Source: an uncultured Neomegalonema sp. (GTDB lineage: Bacteria; Pseudomonadota; Alphaproteobacteria; Rhodobacterales; Rhodobacteraceae). From it: 33,327 bases of DNA. The position numbers and the translations under genes were made by a program. Position 1 is the stretch's first letter. The number at the start of each line of letters is the position of its first letter. The stretch lies in NCBI GenBank assembly GCA_937911325.1, contig CALDSD010000057.1, forward strand, positions 1 to 33,327, given 5' to 3'. The notes under the pieces are model-generated. The model did no database searches. It saw only the letters and a list, made by a program, of their open reading frames with translations, and was not told the DNA's origin. Below, piece by piece: positions 32,562 through 33,327 of the stretch.

Positions 32562-33327
32562 GCGGCGTCCCCCGCGATCTCATCGGCCGTCGTCTGTGGC
32601 GCCTGCCCCGCCGCCTTGTCGCGGAGCGCGCTGCTGAGACCCCTCACGAGTTCCGGCGCCTTGCGCTCCAACTCGTCGAGGCGGCCCATCGAGATCTTGA
32701 GTTCCTTATTGGCGGCTTTTCGCAGCGGATCGCGCAGTCCGAAGGCGTCGGCGAACATCAACGCGGCGGCGAGCGGCACGTCGTCAAGATCCGGATCGAT
32801 GGTCGCGAAGTCGAGAAGCAGATACGCGAAGGCGTCGCGGATCGTCGGATGGCAGTTCGTGATCGCCGCGCGGAGACGCTCAAGGTCTTCCTCCTCGCCG
32901 CGCGGTTCGAGGATGGCGTTGCCCAGCCGCGGCGAGATCAGCCGCGCATGCGCTTGAATGAGCTCCCGCCGGTTCCAGGGATCGCCGAGGAACTCCAGCA
33001 GCAGCCAATCCGCGATTTCCTGAAGCCGCTCCTGACCCAGAAGGTCAAGCCGGTTCAAGGGCGTTTCGCCCTCGATCAATCGCCGTGCGCGGCGGTCGGC
33101 CTCGGCGTGATCGCCGCCATCCTCTTGCGCCCAGCAGGCCAGCGTTTCGGCTCGTAGATAACTTTCCGGATGCGTGAGGCCCTGCGACCCTGTCTCCGCA
33201 CCGGAGTCTCTGGCGGCGGGTTCCGACATCGCGAGGGCGTCGCGCGCCTGGTTGAGATACTCCGCGCCGCTGACTTCGTCGATGCCGGTGACGATCTTCA
33301 CCAGCGCCCGGATCGCGGGTTCGAGGT
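32558..33327 (-). CDS. Unknown helical protein coupled to the helicase gene (N-terminus outside window)
   Basis: The frame is open to the right edge (reading LEPAIRALVKIVTGIDEV), so the GTG at 33301 is probably internal and the gene is partial. About 256 residues are seen. They are helical and acidic, with no membrane span. One stretch (AFAYLLLDFATIDPDLDDVPLAAALMFADAFGL) has the hydrophobic/acidic spacing of TerB-like domains; this is a weak resemblance. Its TGA overlaps the helicase ATG in ATGA, so the two are made together and likely work together. I do not recognise the family. Confidence 0.6.
   Translation of the reverse strand, partial: LEPAIRALVKIVTGIDEVSGAEYLNQARDALAMSEPAARDSGAETGSQGLTHPESYLRAETLACWAQEDGGDHAEADRRARRLIEGETPLNRLDLLGQERLQEIADWLLLEFLGDPWNRRELIQAHARLISPRLGNAILEPRGEEEDLERLRAAITNCHPTIRDAFAYLLLDFATIDPDLDDVPLAAALMFADAFGLRDPLRKAANKELKISMGRLDELERKAPELVRGLSSALRDKAAGQAPQTTADEIAGDAA

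Overview
The window looks like chromosome of a GC-rich alphaproteobacterium. The order fliE-fliQ-lytic transglycosylase-flhA-fliR-flhB, the roseobacter-type FliM, and the motB-flgE-flgK-flgL-flgI order point to the Rhodobacterales or a neighbouring group such as Parvularculales or Hyphomonadales. No rRNA, tRNA, CRISPR array, insertion sequence or complete integrase was found.

Region 1 (1-15985) is a flagellar locus in two opposed blocks. The plus-strand block holds the end of fliE, then fliQ, a flagellar-type lytic transglycosylase, flhA, fliR, flhB and a small FliJ-like coiled-coil gene, tightly packed or overlapping. The minus-strand block runs motB > flgE > flgK > flgL > flgI > fliG and supplies stator, hook, hook-filament junction, P-ring and switch. 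Between them lie fliM and two accessory genes. The first accessory gene (5784-7124) is the strangest in the window: an integrase arm-type DNA-binding domain joined to one membrane span and a TPR-rich C-terminal part, with no recombinase catalytic domain. The second is a small exported protein (7245-7523).

Region 2 (15986-27246) is a mixed chromosomal stretch. It holds a GAF protein, an XRE regulator, an unknown protein, ArgE, a thiolase, a soluble PAS histidine kinase, a YcaQ-like DNA repair glycosylase, an exported metallo-beta-lactamase-fold protein, an acetamidase/formamidase divergent from a LysR regulator, and a DUF1428 protein. The DUF1428 ribosome-binding site lies inside a perfect 10-bp inverted repeat.

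Region 3 (27315-33327, minus strand) is a candidate defence or stress operon. A gene entering from beyond the right edge overlaps by 4 nt the start of a 1748-residue protein. That protein carries a degenerate kinase C-lobe, a DUF4011 region, an SF1 (UPF1/COG1112-like) helicase and a C-terminal restriction-endonuclease-like domain whose usual catalytic Glu appears to be Leu. The layout recalls kinase-helicase fusions of anti-phage systems such as Mokosh, but with a different nuclease and partner. All functions are inferred from sequence features read by eye; no database search was run.
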